From DASSUW01 sp963789005 (lineage in GTDB: Bacteria; Actinomycetota; Thermoleophilia; Solirubrobacterales; Solirubrobacteraceae): DNA of 64,000 bases. The notes beneath the pieces are model-generated. The model was not told where the DNA came from. It was given only the letters and a program-made list of their open reading frames with translations, and did no database searches. The DNA is taken from NCBI GenBank assembly GCA_963789005.1, contig CAWBIZ010000002.1, positions 124,001-188,000 on the forward strand, written 5' to 3'. Shown in pieces: positions 16,663-25,030 of the stretch. Position 1 is the stretch's first letter. Each line of letters starts with the position of its first letter. Position numbers and translations under genes: made by a program.

Positions 16663-17409
16663 ATGGGGCGCGGCCCGCTCACCGAAGTCGGTGCGGCGGG
16701 CCGTGTGCTCATCCCCCGCCGCTTCAACGGCCCTCCGGCCAGCGCGAACGGCGGCTACACCTGCGGGCTGATCGCCCGCCACATCAAGGGCACAGCGGAG
16801 ATCTCGCTGCGCTCGCCGCCGCCGCTCGACACCGCGCTGGCCCTCCTGCGCGACCCGGACGGCCGCGTCCGGCTCTGCCACCACGAGGTCCTCGTCGCCG
16901 AGGGCGCCGCCGCCGAGCCGCTCGACATCGAGCCGCCCGTGCGCCCGAGCGTGGCCGAGGCCCGCGAGGCGCTGCGCCGCCACCCGTGGCACGGCACCCG
17001 GCACGCGTTCACCCAGTGCTACATCTGCGGCTGCGCCCGCCAGGACGGGCTCGGGCTGCACTTCGGGGACCTGCCGGGCGAGCCGACGATGACCGCCGCG
17101 CTCCTGGTGGCCGACGCGACGATCCCGCACGACGAGCACGGGCTCCAGCCCGAGATCGTCTGGGGCGCGCTCGACTGCCCCAGCTACGTGCCGGAGATGT
17201 GGGAGGCCGACGTCCCGAGCCTGCTCGCCCGCATGCGCGCAGAGCAGCTCGAGCCGATCCCGATCGGCGAGCCGATCGTCGCCGTCGGCTGGCTGCTCGG
17301 CTCCGAAGGCCGCAAGACCGAGACGGCGTCGGCGTTGCTGTCGGCCGACGGGCGCACGCTCGCGCGCGCCCGGCACCTCTGGATCCAGCCGCGCGCCGCC
17401 GCCGGCTAA
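16663..17409 (+). CDS. Hypothetical protein with possible hotdog/thioesterase-like fold
   Basis: A 248-residue protein starting at ATG 16663, only 10 bases after the cspA stop. I do not recognise a named family with certainty. The N-terminal half starts with RRFNGPPASANGGYTCGLIA, which is like the opening of double-hotdog acyl-CoA thioesterases (GGYTCG preceding the first helix). In the middle, CYICGCARQDGLGLHFG has three cysteines and looks like a conserved domain boundary; the second half has WGALDCPSYVPEMWE and IVAVGWLLGSEGRKTETASAL, again hotdog-like. No signal peptide or membrane span. Its stop TAA overlaps the convergent STAS stop. Confidence 0.65.
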   Translation: MGRGPLTEVGAAGRVLIPRRFNGPPASANGGYTCGLIARHIKGTAEISLRSPPPLDTALALLRDPDGRVRLCHHEVLVAEGAAAEPLDIEPPVRPSVAEAREALRRHPWHGTRHAFTQCYICGCARQDGLGLHFGDLPGEPTMTAALLVADATIPHDEHGLQPEIVWGALDCPSYVPEMWEADVPSLLARMRAEQLEPIPIGEPIVAVGWLLGSEGRKTETASALLSADGRTLARARHLWIQPRAAAG

Positions 17410-17777
17410 CCCGGCACCGGCGCGAGCGCCGCGAGGGCGGTCGGGCGGTCCGGGTGGATGGCGAACGCCTCGGCGGCGCCGACGACGTCCAGCAGCCGGG
17501 CCACGTCGGTGTCCGGCGGGCAGACGAGCGCGAACCGTCCGCCATGCGTGCGGACCTCGGACGCCGCGCCGAGCAGCGCGCGCAGGCCGGTCGAGTCGCA
17601 GAACCCGACGTCGGTGAGGTCGACGAGCAGGCGCGGGCGGCGGCCTGCACGGGTGGCGTCGAGCAGCGCGCACAGCGACGGTGCGGTCGCGATGTCGAGC
17701 TCGCCGGCGACGGCGATCAGCCGTACGCCGCCCTCGTCACGCTCCTCGACGGAGAAGTCGATGGGACCGCCGCTCAC
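17406..17777 (-). CDS. STAS-domain anti-sigma factor antagonist
   Basis: A 123-residue protein. GELDIATAPSLCALLDA and LLVDLTDVGFCDSTGLRAL match SpoIIAA/RsbV-type STAS proteins; the Ser in FCDSTGL is the usual phosphorylation site controlled by an anti-sigma kinase. GTG 17777 is chosen because it overlaps the upstream lipoprotein stop (GTGA) and gives the standard N-terminus. In partner-switching, the unphosphorylated form frees a sigma factor. No anti-sigma kinase or sigma factor is adjacent; the only partner in the operon is the epimerase-like lipoprotein. Confidence 0.87.
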   Translation of the reverse strand: MSGGPIDFSVEERDEGGVRLIAVAGELDIATAPSLCALLDATRAGRRPRLLVDLTDVGFCDSTGLRALLGAASEVRTHGGRFALVCPPDTDVARLLDVVGAAEAFAIHPDRPTALAALAPVPG

Positions 17778-19369
17778 GAGGACACCTTTTCGCGTTCTGT
17801 ACCCGGCGTCAACACCTCGTCCTTCGGCGCCTCCTTGCGGTCCTTCCCGGGCGTCGCCGAGAGCGGCCCGCCGCGATCGCCCTTCCGGCGCTCCTTCTTG
17901 GGCTTGGGCTTCGGGAGCCGGACCGCCACCCTGCGGCTCGCGATTCCGACCGGGCCACTCGGCCCCTGCGCCTCGATGCGCAGCCGGTAGCGGCCGCGCG
18001 CGGGCGGGGTCCAGGCGACCGTGTGCGCGCCGTAGGGCAGGTCCAGCTCGCGGCTGTACGCGAGCCCGCGGCGGCCGAAGACGCGGACCTTGACCGACGA
18101 GACCTTCGAGAGCGAGAAGCGCACGGTGGTCGCCCGGCGGGCGTGCAGCCGCCGCAGCGGCGCGACGCCGATGCGGGTCGGCTCGCGCACGTAGCGGGCG
18201 AAGCGCCGGCCGGCCGCGCAGTACGTGCGCCGCTCGGTCCGCTCGCACATGTTCTCGAGGAACTGGGCGATCAGCCGGTGATAGCTCAGCGTCGCCTCGC
18301 GACCCGCGGCCGAGTAGAGCGACCACGCGCCGGTGTCGGCGGCGGCCACCATCCGCCGCATCGGCGGCTCGGCGCGCCGGAACAGCCGCCGGGCGGTGCG
18401 GTCGCGCGCGTACCGGGCGACCTCGCCGACCCCGCTGACCGCCTGCAGCTCGCCGTTGAAGATGCGCAGCGACGGGGCGAACGAGTACATGAGGAAGTGG
18501 TCGCCGCCGTCGACGCCCAGCGGCGGCGGCGCCTGGAACGCACCGAGCGCGCGGTGGGCGACGCGGTGCCAGCGCGGCTCGTGCAGCGCCCGCCCGGCGC
18601 GCGCGAGCGCCGACACCGCGGTGGCCTGCGTCATGCCGCTGATCCACGGCGCGGTGCCGCCGCCCCAGGCGAAGTAGTGCTCCCACGCGAGGAACGGGCC
18701 GCGGTTGGCGGCCAGGCCGGCGAGGCGCTCGACGGCGCGGCGGAGCCGCTTGGCCGGGCACCAACCCTTCAGGCAGCTGCCGGCCAGCCAGTTGACGGCG
18801 CCCCAGCTGGCGAGCGGCTGGAGCTGGATCCCGCGGCCGGGGTAGTACTGGAAGACGGCGGGATCGCGGCCGAACGTCCGCCGCTCGCCGGGCGCGGGCA
18901 TCGGCGCGCGCGTCCACAGCTCGCGGTTGCGGCGCAGCACGAGGAAGACGGGCTCGAGCCGGTCATGGGAGAGCAGCCGCTGGGCGGCGAGCTGGTCGAC
19001 GGTCGCGAGCACGGAGCCGAGCTCCGACGCCCGCGGGCCGCTGAGGCGGTTCAGCGCGGCGCGGGCGAGCGCGTGCTCGCGGATCAGCCGCGCGTACGCG
19101 GCGGGCGTGAGGCGGCGGGTGAGCCGCGCGAGCCGCAGCGCACCGGCCACGGTGGTCGACGCGCGGGCGCGCCGGATCGCCGCCTGCCGCCGCGCCTCAC
19201 GCGCCGCCGCCCGCTCCGCCGCGGCGAGCCACGTCGCGGCCTTCAGCGCGCCGCTGTTCTCGGCGACGACGATCTCGGCGGGCGGCTCCGGCGGTCCAGG
19301 CTCGGGCGCGGCGCCGCAGCCGGCGACCAGCGAAGCGAGCATGAGGACGACGAGCCGGCGGCCGGCCAT
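17774..19369 (-). CDS. Lipoprotein with D-glucuronyl C5-epimerase-like domain
   Basis: A 531-residue exported protein. The N-terminus VVLMLASLVAGC is a lipoprotein signal with Cys18. A helical Ala/Arg-rich region (about residues 50-130) precedes a catalytic-looking domain: HYFAWGGGTAPWISGMTQA, then DGGDHFLMYSFAP and RIFNGELQAVSGVGEVAR, which fit the C-terminal domain of glucuronyl C5-epimerases (SGMxQ and LNGxxxxLxGL-like motifs). A small beta domain (residues about 420-490) and a Lys-rich tail follow. It may act on a surface polysaccharide. The stop overlaps the STAS start, so the two are coupled. Confidence 0.7.
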   Translation of the reverse strand: MAGRRLVVLMLASLVAGCGAAPEPGPPEPPAEIVVAENSGALKAATWLAAAERAAAREARRQAAIRRARASTTVAGALRLARLTRRLTPAAYARLIREHALARAALNRLSGPRASELGSVLATVDQLAAQRLLSHDRLEPVFLVLRRNRELWTRAPMPAPGERRTFGRDPAVFQYYPGRGIQLQPLASWGAVNWLAGSCLKGWCPAKRLRRAVERLAGLAANRGPFLAWEHYFAWGGGTAPWISGMTQATAVSALARAGRALHEPRWHRVAHRALGAFQAPPPLGVDGGDHFLMYSFAPSLRIFNGELQAVSGVGEVARYARDRTARRLFRRAEPPMRRMVAAADTGAWSLYSAAGREATLSYHRLIAQFLENMCERTERRTYCAAGRRFARYVREPTRIGVAPLRRLHARRATTVRFSLSKVSSVKVRVFGRRGLAYSRELDLPYGAHTVAWTPPARGRYRLRIEAQGPSGPVGIASRRVAVRLPKPKPKKERRKGDRGGPLSATPGKDRKEAPKDEVLTPGTEREKVSS

Positions 19370-19558
19370 GGGACAGCATCGGCCGGAGCGCGACCGGACA
19401 ACACCCCCGCGCGGTCAGGTAGCGGACGCCTGACGCGCCGCTTCGACCGCCCAGTGCCGGTCTCGGGTCCAGCCCAGGAGACGGCGGCCGCTCTCGCTCC
19501 TGCCCTCGGCAGCGAAGGTGGCGCCGTGGACGCTGAGGTCGCTCCAGGATACGGGGAA

Positions 19559-19990
19559 CTACCCCGCGGCGAGCGGGTTCTCCCACCTCACGTCGGGAAA
19601 GCGCGCGAAATCGCCGTCGTTGCTGCAGATCGTTAGGCCGTGCTCGATCGCGAGCGCGGCGAGGTGGGCATCCGGGACGAGTTGGGAGTCGCTGACCCCG
19701 TCGAGGAGGGCGCCGAGTACGTCGGCGTGCGCAGCCGTCGGCTCGGGGACCCACACCTGAGGAAGCGCAAGCCACGCCCGAGTCGTGGACCACGCGTCAT
19801 GCATCGGCACGGGTTCCCGGAGGATTCGCGGATTCGTGACGACTCGAAGGAATCCCACGATGCTCGCCCACGGCAGACCCACTCGGGCATGCCCGGTGAG
19901 CCGCGACTGCAACCAGCGCTTCGCGGCCGAGTGCTGGACGAGCGGTGACGCAACCGCGTAGACGAGCAGGTTCGTGTCGACGAGTATCAC
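19559..19990 (-). CDS. vapC: VapC-type PIN-domain ribonuclease toxin
   Basis: A 143-residue PIN protein. MILVDTNLLVYA gives the first acidic residue, the middle Glu is in PEPTAAHADVL or nearby, and LVPDAHLAALAIEHGLTICSNDGDFARF gives the C-terminal Asp cluster. Together these form the Mg-dependent nuclease site. Its start overlaps the antitoxin stop by four bases, the usual VapBC arrangement. The 189 bases downstream (19370-19558) contain no gene I can support. Confidence 0.92.
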   Translation of the reverse strand: MILVDTNLLVYAVASPLVQHSAAKRWLQSRLTGHARVGLPWASIVGFLRVVTNPRILREPVPMHDAWSTTRAWLALPQVWVPEPTAAHADVLGALLDGVSDSQLVPDAHLAALAIEHGLTICSNDGDFARFPDVRWENPLAAG

Positions 19991-20223
19991 TTGTAGTCAT
20001 CGCCCTCGGCGATGGCCAGAGCCCCGTGCACGTCGTCGATCGGGATCAGCAGCTCGCCGACCTCGAACGTCGGGAGGCGATAGTCGCTCGGCTCGGGTGC
20101 GTCTGCCGCAAGCCCGGAGCGAAGCAGCTCGTTGACCTCCTGTTTCAGCGAGGTGCCCCGTTCCCGACGCCGGCGCTCGATCTGAGACGCAACGTCCGGG
20201 TCGAGGGTGAGGGTGGTCCGCAT
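19987..20223 (-). CDS. vapB: VapB-type antitoxin (ribbon-helix-helix)
   Basis: A 78-residue protein whose N-terminus MRTTLTLDPDVASQIERR is a short beta strand plus helix typical of RHH DNA-binding antitoxins; the C-terminal half (LPTFEVGELLIPIDDVH) would wrap the toxin. It precedes vapC with a four-base overlap. The short region to the divergent gene contains the AT-rich palindrome-like stretch GCATCAAAGCATAAGAGCAC, a possible autoregulatory site. Confidence 0.88.
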   Translation of the reverse strand: MRTTLTLDPDVASQIERRRRERGTSLKQEVNELLRSGLAADAPEPSDYRLPTFEVGELLIPIDDVHGALAIAEGDDYK

Positions 20224-20295
20224 GCATCAAAGCATAAGAGCACTGATGCGGTGATGCAAGCGTTTGTGATTTGCGACTTCGGTAGGTTGCGATCC

Positions 20296-22035
20296 GTGGC
20301 CGTCCCCCGCCTGCGCGTCCCCAATGCTCTCCCGGGTGGCTCGCTGCGGCAGGCTGCCGGGCTCGTGTCGGACGAGGTCGAGCTCTACCACCGCACGTAC
20401 ACGACGCTGCTGCGCTCCTCGGGCGAGACGCTGCTGCGGGTGCTCGAGCCGTCGCACCGCTCGATGAACTCGAGCCTGCACCCGCTGGCGTCGACCAACG
20501 AGGTCGACCTCGGGGCGTTCATGTACGCGATGCGGCGCCTGCCCGCGGGCGTGTGGCAGACGGCGGTGATCGTGATGGGCCAGGAGGCGCAGGTCTTCGA
20601 GCGCGCCGGCGTGGGCCGGATCGAGGACTGGGAGCCGGTCGAGGCACCCGCCCGCCGCCGCCGCTGGTTCGACAGCCACGAGGGGACGATGGCCGCGCTG
20701 CTGGCCTCGACGTCGGACCTCGACGACGTGATCCCGACGTTGGTCGCCTACCAGGTCGAGTGGAACAAGCTCAACGCCGTGCTGCGCTCGACCGACCGGC
20801 CGCCGGGCGACGAGCTGGACCCGGCGGCGTGCGCGGAGGCCTACGGGGGCAACGAGGACGACTGGATCCGCATCCGTGAGGCGTGGGGCGACCTCTCGAC
20901 CTTCCTCGACGAGGTGCGCGGCCGCAAGCTCAACCTGCGCATCCGCATGCTGGGCGGCTCGCAGGCCGGCTACGCGCGCATGACCCGCCGCTGGTGGCGC
21001 CCGGTGCGGACGGCGATGGAGGAGCAGGGCCTGGGTGAGCGCCCCGTCTACTTCGTGTCCTCGAACCCGCACTCGATGGTCAACCTCGTCACCCCGACGG
21101 CGCGCTCCGGCGAGGCCGAGATCGTGGGCTTCATCGAGGAGCACGGGCCGGAGTACCTGCACGAGGAGCTCGAGCGCTTCCGCGAGGGCCGCGCCGAGGG
21201 CTCGTGGGAGAACTTCCTCTACTTCGGCGCGCGGCTGCTGTGGGAGTCGCTGCCCGAGGACGGCGAGCAGTGGCGCCGCCGCAAGGAGGCCGAGCGCGCG
21301 CTCGGCGTCACCCACATCTCCAGCAAGGCGGCGCTGCGCGTCTCCTCCCAGATCATGGCGCTCGACAAGCTGGACCCCGCCGGCCTCGATCCGCGGCTCG
21401 GCCCGGTGGACTCCGAGGCGCTCGCTCGCTCTCCGGCGGTGGTCGTCAACGTCGAGTACCCGCTCGGCCTCGCCGCCTACAACATCCTGCGCGAGCTGAC
21501 CGTGTCGACCGACGTCGTGCGCGGCGTGTACGTGCTCGGCAAGGCCGCGACCCTGAACGCCGACGTCGGCGACGTGCTGATCTCCGGCGTCATCCACGAC
21601 GAGCACTCGGGCTCGACGTACTGGCTCGACAACGCGTTCTCGTTCGACGACATCGCGCCGTTCCTGCGCTTCGGCTCGGGGCTCGACAACCAGCGCGCGG
21701 TGACGGTGAAGTCGACCTTCCTCCAGAACCGCGAGTACCTCGACTTCTACTACCGCGAGGCGTACACGGTGGTCGAGATGGAGGCCGGGCCGTTCTGCAA
21801 CGCCGTCTACGAGATGGCCGACGCCGATCGCTACCCGGTGGGCGAGGCGGTCAACTTCTCCAAGCTCCCGATCGACTTCGGGATCATCCACTACGCCTCT
21901 GACACGCCGTACACGCAGGCCCGCACGCTCGGCGCCCGCGGCCTCTCCTACTACGGCCTGGACTCCACGTACGCGAGCTCACTGGCGATCATGCGCCGGA
22001 TCTTCACGCTCGAGGGCATCCTCAGTCCTTCCTGA
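20296..22035 (+). CDS. Large conserved protein with nucleoside-phosphorylase-like C-terminal region
   Basis: About 579 residues from GTG 20296, which has GGTAGG upstream; ATG 20254 in the same frame is possible but lacks a ribosome-binding site. I tentatively associate it with the family catalogued as DUF6909. The C-terminal region resembles purine nucleoside phosphorylases/nucleosidases: PAVVVNVEYPLGLAAYNILRE, GDVLISGVIHDEHS and especially YTVVEMEAGPFCNAVYEM, which is like the VEMExA substrate-binding motif. No signal peptide. The N-terminal 300 residues are mainly helical and unassigned. It overlaps the convergent phosphoesterase by 14 bases. Function is unknown; nucleoside or nucleotide-derivative cleavage is only a guess. 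Confidence 0.7.
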   Translation: MAVPRLRVPNALPGGSLRQAAGLVSDEVELYHRTYTTLLRSSGETLLRVLEPSHRSMNSSLHPLASTNEVDLGAFMYAMRRLPAGVWQTAVIVMGQEAQVFERAGVGRIEDWEPVEAPARRRRWFDSHEGTMAALLASTSDLDDVIPTLVAYQVEWNKLNAVLRSTDRPPGDELDPAACAEAYGGNEDDWIRIREAWGDLSTFLDEVRGRKLNLRIRMLGGSQAGYARMTRRWWRPVRTAMEEQGLGERPVYFVSSNPHSMVNLVTPTARSGEAEIVGFIEEHGPEYLHEELERFREGRAEGSWENFLYFGARLLWESLPEDGEQWRRRKEAERALGVTHISSKAALRVSSQIMALDKLDPAGLDPRLGPVDSEALARSPAVVVNVEYPLGLAAYNILRELTVSTDVVRGVYVLGKAATLNADVGDVLISGVIHDEHSGSTYWLDNAFSFDDIAPFLRFGSGLDNQRAVTVKSTFLQNREYLDFYYREAYTVVEMEAGPFCNAVYEMADADRYPVGEAVNFSKLPIDFGIIHYASDTPYTQARTLGARGLSYYGLDSTYASSLAIMRRIFTLEGILSPS

Positions 22036-22825
22036 GCTCCAGGATCACGATCTCGGGCGGGCGGAAGAGGCGGAGCGGGAGGCCGCTGGTGCCGAGGCCG
22101 GACGTGACGTAGAGGTGGCGGCCGTCCTCGACGACGTGCCCGCGGGCGTAGCGCTCGCCGTAGCGGGAGGGGATCGCCGGGAGGCGCAGGATCGGGATCG
22201 CCACCTGGCCGCCGTGGAGGTGGCCGGAGAGCGTGAGCGCCACGCGGTGGGGGACGAACGGGAACACGTCCGGGTCGTGCGCGAGCAGGATCACCGGCGC
22301 GTCGGCCGGGACGTCCTCGAGCGCGGTCGGGAGGTCGGGCTTGCGCGAGCGGAGGTCGGCGAGGCCGGCGATGTACAGGTCGCCGGCCCTGACGGCGCGG
22401 TTCTCGAGCACCTCGATCCCCACGCCTGAGAGGGCCGTCCGCATCTGCGGGCCGGAGCGCCGCCAGTCGTGGTTGCCGAGCACCGCGAAGGTGCCTCGCG
22501 GGGAGCGCAGGCGGGCGAGCTCGGCGGCGATCGCGTCCGGCGGCACGCGGCCGCCCCACAGCGGGTGGGCGTCGGTGAAGTCGCCGAGCAGGAGCATCAC
22601 GTCCGGCCGCTCTCCGTTGAGCCGCTCGACCGCCCGCGCGATCGCCTTCCGGCCCGCGTGCGGGGCGCCGGCGTGCAGGTCGGAGAGGACGCCGACGCGC
22701 AGGCCGTCGAGCGCGGCCGGCCAGCGCGGCAGGTGCAGGGTCCGGCGCACGGTGACGAGCCGGCGCGGCTCGACCAGCCCTGCCCAGGCCAGCGTCGCGC
22801 CGCCCGCCGCGGCGAGCGCCTTCAT
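22022..22825 (-). CDS. Membrane-anchored metallophosphoesterase (YkuE-like)
   Basis: A 267-residue protein; ATG 22825 overlaps the ribokinase stop (TGATG). One N-terminal hydrophobic segment (ALAAAGGATLAWAGLVE) precedes the calcineurin-like domain, whose motifs are all present: VGVLSDLHAG, LLGDFTD, VLGNHD, LLAHDPD and LSGHLHGGQ. These bind two metals and hydrolyse phosphoesters, often in lipid or nucleotide headgroup turnover. The C-terminal TSGLGTSGLPLRLFRPPEI is typical of the YkuE/YaeI subgroup. Confidence 0.92.
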   Translation of the reverse strand: MKALAAAGGATLAWAGLVEPRRLVTVRRTLHLPRWPAALDGLRVGVLSDLHAGAPHAGRKAIARAVERLNGERPDVMLLLGDFTDAHPLWGGRVPPDAIAAELARLRSPRGTFAVLGNHDWRRSGPQMRTALSGVGIEVLENRAVRAGDLYIAGLADLRSRKPDLPTALEDVPADAPVILLAHDPDVFPFVPHRVALTLSGHLHGGQVAIPILRLPAIPSRYGERYARGHVVEDGRHLYVTSGLGTSGLPLRLFRPPEIVILELRKD

Positions 22826-23743
22826 CAGAGCGATGCCGGCACCTCGTCGCGGCGCGGCATCCCGGTGCGGGCGCCGGCGGCGGTGGTGGAGAGCGCGGCG
22901 GCCGCGAGCGCGAACTGCACGGCCTCGGCGAGCGGCCGCCCGGCGGCGAGCTCGGCCGCGAGCGCGCCGTTGACGGTGTCCCCGGCGCCGGTCGTGTCGA
23001 CCACGTCGACGGGCGGCGCGGGCAGGCGCTGCGCCTCGCCGCCGTCCAGCAGGAGCGCACCGTCGGCGCCGAGCGTCACCAGCACGGCCGCGCCGGTCCG
23101 CTCGGCGAGCACCCGCGCCGCCGCCTCGACGTCCTCCTTGCCGGCCAGCTCCCGCGCCTCGTCGGCGTTCGGAGTGAGGATCACCCCGCCGAGGTCGGCC
23201 CCGGCGGGCCGCGCCGGCGCCGGGTTGAGCACGACGAGCCATCCCGCCGCGCTCGCCGCTCGCAAGCCGGCCGCGACCGCCGCCTCCGGCACCTCGTTGC
23301 CGAGCAGTACGACGCCGGAACCTAAAGGGTCAGACCCTTCAGGTTTCGTGGTGAGCAGTGCGGCGAGCGCGTTCTCGACGGCGCCGGCGTCGATCTGTGC
23401 GTTGGCGCCCGAGGCGACGGCGATCTGGTTCTCTCCCGACTCGTCGACGACGATCGCCGCGACGCCCGTGGCCACGCCGTCGAGGCGGGCGACGTGGTCG
23501 ACGTCGATCCCCTCGCCGGCGAGCTCGGCGAGCGCCTCGTCGCCCAGCTCGTCCGCGCCCACCGCGCCCACGATCGCGACCTGTGCGCCGAGCCGCGCCG
23601 CGGCGACCGCCTGGTTGGCGCCCTTCCCGCCGCCATGCGGCGCGAACGTGCCCCCGGCGACGGTCTCGCCCGCGCGCGGCAGCCGCGCCGACGGAGACGA
23701 CGAGGTCCACGTTGACCGATCCGACGACGACGACGCGGGTCAT
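22825..23743 (-). CDS. rbsK: Ribokinase (PfkB family), frameshifted near the N-terminus and carrying a palindromic insert
   Basis: ATG 23743 begins TRVVVVGSVNVDLVVSV, the standard ribokinase N-terminus, but after about 20 codons the frame must change: RLPRAGETVAGGTFAPHGG and GKGANQAV follow in the next frame. Removing one base near 23683-23691 restores a protein of about 305 residues. The rest is intact: NPAPARP, ILTPNADEA, VTLGADGALL and the active-site DTTGAGDTVNGAL. An extra run of about ten residues (KPEGSDPLGS) is encoded by a palindrome at 23319-23345, just before the strand VVLLGNEVPEA. Role: phosphorylation of ribose or a similar sugar. The frameshift may be an assembly error. Confidence 0.8.
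23319..23345. repeat. 27-bp imperfect palindrome inside the ribokinase gene
   Basis: The arms AACCT-A-AAGGGTC and GACCCTT-C-AGGTT pair around a single central base. It lies in frame in the ribokinase reading frame and encodes KPEGSDPLGS on the minus strand, a segment that ribokinases normally lack at this position. The core AAGGGTCnGACCCTT looks like a dispersed bacterial repeat. Confidence 0.75.
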
Positions 23744-24929
23744 GCCGGCCGGCAGGATCGTTCCCGAGACCTCGCCGAAGGACAGCGCGTGGTCGCCGCA
23801 CCAGCCCCGGAGGGTCACGGTGTCGCCGTCGTCGAGGAAGGTGCGGATGCGGCCGTCGGGCAGCGTGAGCGGGTCGCGGCCGCCCCAGGTCAGCTCGATC
23901 AGGCTGCCCGCGGTCCCCGGCTCGGCGCCGGAGATCGTGCCCGAGGCGTAGAGGTCGCCGGGGCGCACGTTGGTGCCGTTGACCGTCGCGTGGGCGAGCT
24001 GCTGCGGGAACGTCCAGTACAGCCCGCGGGCGTTCCCGCGCGAGACGACCGTGCCCTCGAGCTCGACCTCGAGCGCGATGTCGAGCGCCCAGTCGCCGCT
24101 TGGCGCGCAGGTACTCGAGCGGCTCGGGGTCCTGCGGCGGGGCGGGCACGCGGAACGGCTCGAGCGCGGCGAGCGGGACGACCCACGGCGAGATCGACGT
24201 GGCGAACGACTTGCCGAGGAACGGGCCCAGCGGCTGGTACTCCCAGCGCTGGATGTCGCGCGCGCTCCAGTCGTTGACGAGCACGAAGCCGAAGACGTGC
24301 TCGGCGGCCGCGCTCGCCGGGATCGCCGTCCCGAGCGCGTTGCCGGGGCCGGTGACGAAGCCGAGCTCGAGCTCGATGTCGAGCCGCTGCGACGGGCCGA
24401 ACGCGGGCGCGCCGCCGGGCTCGGCGGGCGGGAGCTGGCCGCGCGGGCGGCGCACCGGCGTGCCCGAGACCACGACCGAGCTCGCCCGGCCGTGGTAGCC
24501 GACCGGCAGGTGACGCCAGTTCGGCAGCAGCGGGTCGCCGTCGGGGCGGAACATGCGCCCCAGGTTGGTCGCGTGCTCGAGCGACGAGTAGAAGTCGACG
24601 TAGTCGCCCACCTCGAGCGGGAGCCGGATCTCGACCTCCGAGAGCGGCACCGCGCAGCCCTCCGGCGGGCCGTCCGCGAGCCGCTCCTGCAGAGAGGCGC
24701 GCAGCGTCGCCCAGGACTCCCGGCCGAGCGCGAGCAGCGGGTTGAGCACCGGGCCCGACAGCGTTCCCGCGGGAACGCCGGCCGCGGCCAGCAAGCCGCG
24801 CTGCTCGAGCTCGCCGAGCAGCACCGCCTCGTCGCCGAGCCGCACGGCGAGCTGCGCCGGCTCGCCGTCGCGGGCGACCGCGCCGTAGGGGAGGTTCTCG
24901 AGGCCGAAGCCGCCGCTCACCGGCCGCAT
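23744..24929 (-). pseudogene. fahA: Fumarylacetoacetase, frameshifted
   Basis: ATG 24929 opens the N-terminal beta domain (FGLENLPYGAVA). Catalytic-domain motifs follow: DYVDFYSSLEHATNLGRMF, PVGYHGRASSVVVSGTP, LDIELELGFVTG and FVLVNDWSARDIQRWEYQP, all standard for FAH, the last step of tyrosine/homogentisate degradation. At PLEYLRA (24100-24101) the frame must shift; GDWALDIALEVELEG and ARGLYWTFPQQLAHATVNG follow in the next frame. One extra base (TT on the plus strand) explains it. The C-terminus FGEVSGTILPA then runs in frame into the ribokinase start with no stop codon, so a second single-base error near 23745-23748 is suspected, which would give an ATGA overlap. Confidence 0.85.
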
Positions 24930-25030
24930 CCTACGAGGGACCGCCGGGCCACCCGGTCGAGTGGCGCGGGCATTCGGCGGCTGACCGTTCGACCAGTTGA
25001 CGGAGCGTCGTACGACGGCGATGCTCGCCG

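Noticed and set aside
19415..19558. Open stretch after the VapC stop, in the same frame, encoding GRRLLGWTRDRHW-like residues
   Set aside because: It lacks a start codon and resembles an epimerase C-terminus only faintly; too short to call a remnant.
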